64,000 nt of DNA from Catenulispora sp. GP43 (GTDB taxonomy: Bacteria > Actinomycetota > Actinomycetes > Streptomycetales > Catenulisporaceae). The first letter of the stretch is position 1. Each line of letters begins with the position of its first letter. Made by a program: the position numbers and the translations under genes. The notes below the pieces were generated by a model. It did no database searches. It was not told where the DNA came from and saw only the letters and a program-made list of their open reading frames with translations. Positions 62,845 to 64,000 of this stretch are shown piece by piece. The stretch spans positions 1 through 64,000 of the forward strand of contig NZ_JBGCCT010000011.1 of the NCBI RefSeq assembly GCF_041260665.1, given 5' to 3'.

Positions 62845-63813
62845 ATGCGCTATGACACTGCTGTTCGACGGCTGCGCAGCATCGCCGAGGACTGTGACAA
62901 GTTCACCACGCTGCTCGACGGCGCGGCAGGGCTGCTGGGTGCATACGCCTACGGTGCGGTGCTCGACCATCCGGATCGCGACTTGGACTTGGTGAACCTC
63001 GCGCTGGTGATGGATCTGGCTGCAGAGGAGCTTCCTTGGGGCGTGGAACCCCCGGAGTGCACCTCGCTCGCCAACCTGCTCAGGCTGGACAAGGCCCCGA
63101 TTCTACGGCGGTGGCGCCCAGGGGACCGGCCGGTCGCGAATCACGAGATCCGTAGGCCGATGCCGATCTGGAACAGGGACGGGGTGCAGTCTGCTGCGTT
63201 GGACGCTCTGACCGAGAAGCGGGCGGAACCGTTCCGGCTCACGGACCCCGATGACGACACCAGGGCCGAGCAGATGGCGCGGGAACTCGCCACATCCTCC
63301 GCACACCTGCGTGTAGTACGTGATCGTTACTGGGAGGACTCGAACTGGCGGCGTTCTCACCGTCGCGATGGCCGCCACCCCGAGGATCATCTCTGGCAGG
63401 CGGTCGACGGTTATCTCGAACTGATCGATGCATCGGCATCGACTCACTCCCAGATGCGACTGTTCCGACCGGCACGACACGGTGGCGTCAACGGCGTCGG
63501 CACCAGGAGCAAGCGAGAACTCGACGCACTGGTCGAGGAAGCGATCGTCGACGCACACGACGAGCACGAGCAGACGACCGGCTTCGCCGTAATGATCGGC
63601 GACAATGTGGACTTGCCGTTCGAGACGGTCGTCCTCGGCGTCGAAGTGACTGTGGTCGGGGTCGAGGAGGCGGACGGACCGGGCATTTCAGCGATTTGCC
63701 GTCGCGGCAAACAGCAGCAACGCATCGGGATTCTGGATCTACCGATGCCGTCGCCACCGCCGGCCGGGGCGGAGTGGATCGACGCCTATCGTCACTGGCT
63801 CACAGGGGCGTAG
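62845..63813 (+). CDS. Uncharacterised protein (DUF7711-like N-terminus)
   Basis: A 322-residue soluble protein. The opening MRYDTAVRRLRSIAEDCDKF and YAYGAVLDHPDRDLDLVNLA recall a family of actinobacterial proteins (DUF7711, from memory). A C-terminal stretch has IGDNVDLPFETVVLGVEVTV and WIDAYRHWLTG. GGGAGG lies 6 bases before the ATG. It is in the accessory region with the next partial gene 3 bp downstream, so an operon is likely. Function unknown. Confidence 0.8.
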   Translation: MRYDTAVRRLRSIAEDCDKFTTLLDGAAGLLGAYAYGAVLDHPDRDLDLVNLALVMDLAAEELPWGVEPPECTSLANLLRLDKAPILRRWRPGDRPVANHEIRRPMPIWNRDGVQSAALDALTEKRAEPFRLTDPDDDTRAEQMARELATSSAHLRVVRDRYWEDSNWRRSHRRDGRHPEDHLWQAVDGYLELIDASASTHSQMRLFRPARHGGVNGVGTRSKRELDALVEEAIVDAHDEHEQTTGFAVMIGDNVDLPFETVVLGVEVTVVGVEEADGPGISAICRRGKQQQRIGILDLPMPSPPPAGAEWIDAYRHWLTGA

Positions 63814-63816
63814 CCG

Positions 63817-64000
63817 GTGAGCGAGTACCAGTATTACGAGTTCCTGGCCCTGGACCAACCACTGACGGACGAACAGTACGAGCAGGTGCGGGCGTTGTCG
63901 ACGCGGGCCGAGATAACCCGGACTAGGTTCGTCAACGAGTACCAGTGGGGCGACTTCCGGGGAAATCCATCTGCACTGATGGATCTGTGCTATGACGCGC
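63817..64000 (+). CDS. Partial uncharacterised gene leaving the window
   Basis: GTG at 63817, just 3 bp after the previous stop, opens a frame without a stop to the window edge (61 codons seen). It reads SEYQYYEFLALDQPLTDEQY, then VRALSTRAEITRTRFVNEYQ and WGDFRGNPSALM. Similar openings (YQYYEF, LS-RA-IT-T-F-N-Y-WGDF-G-P) begin large actinobacterial proteins of unknown function. Codon bias agrees with real coding. Confidence 0.8.
   Translation, partial: MSEYQYYEFLALDQPLTDEQYEQVRALSTRAEITRTRFVNEYQWGDFRGNPSALMDLCYDA

Overview
The window is chromosomal DNA of a very GC-rich, multicellular-type actinomycete. The coding regions have near-saturated G/C third codon positions, GTG and TTG starts are common, and many families are actinobacterial: a three-subunit Sdh1-type succinate dehydrogenase, GTP-dependent PEP carboxykinase, PIN-PhoH protein, DUF1707, SigE-family ECF sigma factor, MmyB-type XRE regulator, CWB2 cell-wall proteins and three Ser/Thr kinases. 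A relative of Catenulispora or Streptomyces is a reasonable guess, but nothing here fixes the genus. No rRNA, tRNA, CRISPR array or intact insertion sequence was seen.

Layout. 0-8 kb: two kinase/beta-propeller fusions (WD40 and PQQ-like) flank a DUF4232 lipoprotein and typA; the second kinase has lost key catalytic residues. 8-12 kb: sdhCAB operon ending in a perfect hairpin. 12-22 kb: arylamine N-acetyltransferase, LysE exporter, PAS-GAF-SpoIIE phosphatase, Nudix hydrolase, pterin dehydratase, a DUF47-PiT phosphate-uptake pair, an SRPBCC pseudogene, a secreted LppX-like protein and an XRE regulator. 22-30 kb: hemolysin III, pckG, a cis-prenyl transferase, PIN-PhoH, then two secreted transglycosylase-like proteins whose 5' leaders share sequence blocks. 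30-37 kb: LtrA, ahpCD, a CWB2 surface protein, a decayed gene and a third kinase. 37-47 kb: SDR-like and PAF-acetylhydrolase-like proteins, then a divergent catabolic cluster (ridA, IclR regulator, PfkB sugar kinase on the minus strand; D-amino-acid deaminase, N-acyl-D-amino-acid deacylase, KDPG aldolase on the plus strand), a PhnZ-like HD oxygenase and oxyR. 47-59 kb: a frameshifted TolB/CWB2-like lipoprotein, class I fumarase, an MFS-GntR pair, DUF1707 and YbjQ proteins, and a sigma factor with a membrane partner. 59-64 kb: the YyaL-type thioredoxin-domain protein, then an accessory stretch with an AAA/DUF4143 ATPase, a duplicated 5' fragment of the YyaL gene and two uncharacterised genes, the last running off the end.

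How the parts connect. sdhCAB, fumarase and pckG cover TCA-cycle and gluconeogenic steps. A 25-bp element, GCGATA-N10-ATCAATCGC, lies upstream of both ahpC and oxyR, about 14 kb apart; it is a strong candidate OxyR box tying the two peroxide-response loci together. The D-amino-acid cluster has overlapping TTGCA/TGCAA palindromes just upstream of its plus-strand operon, a likely IclR operator. The paired transglycosylase genes share leader blocks and a TTG start six bases after GGAAGG, suggesting common post-transcriptional control. The strongest leads are this shared leader, the split OxyR regulon with an oxyR lacking any canonical start codon, and the ATPase gene lodged between an intact yyaL and a second copy of its 5' end.
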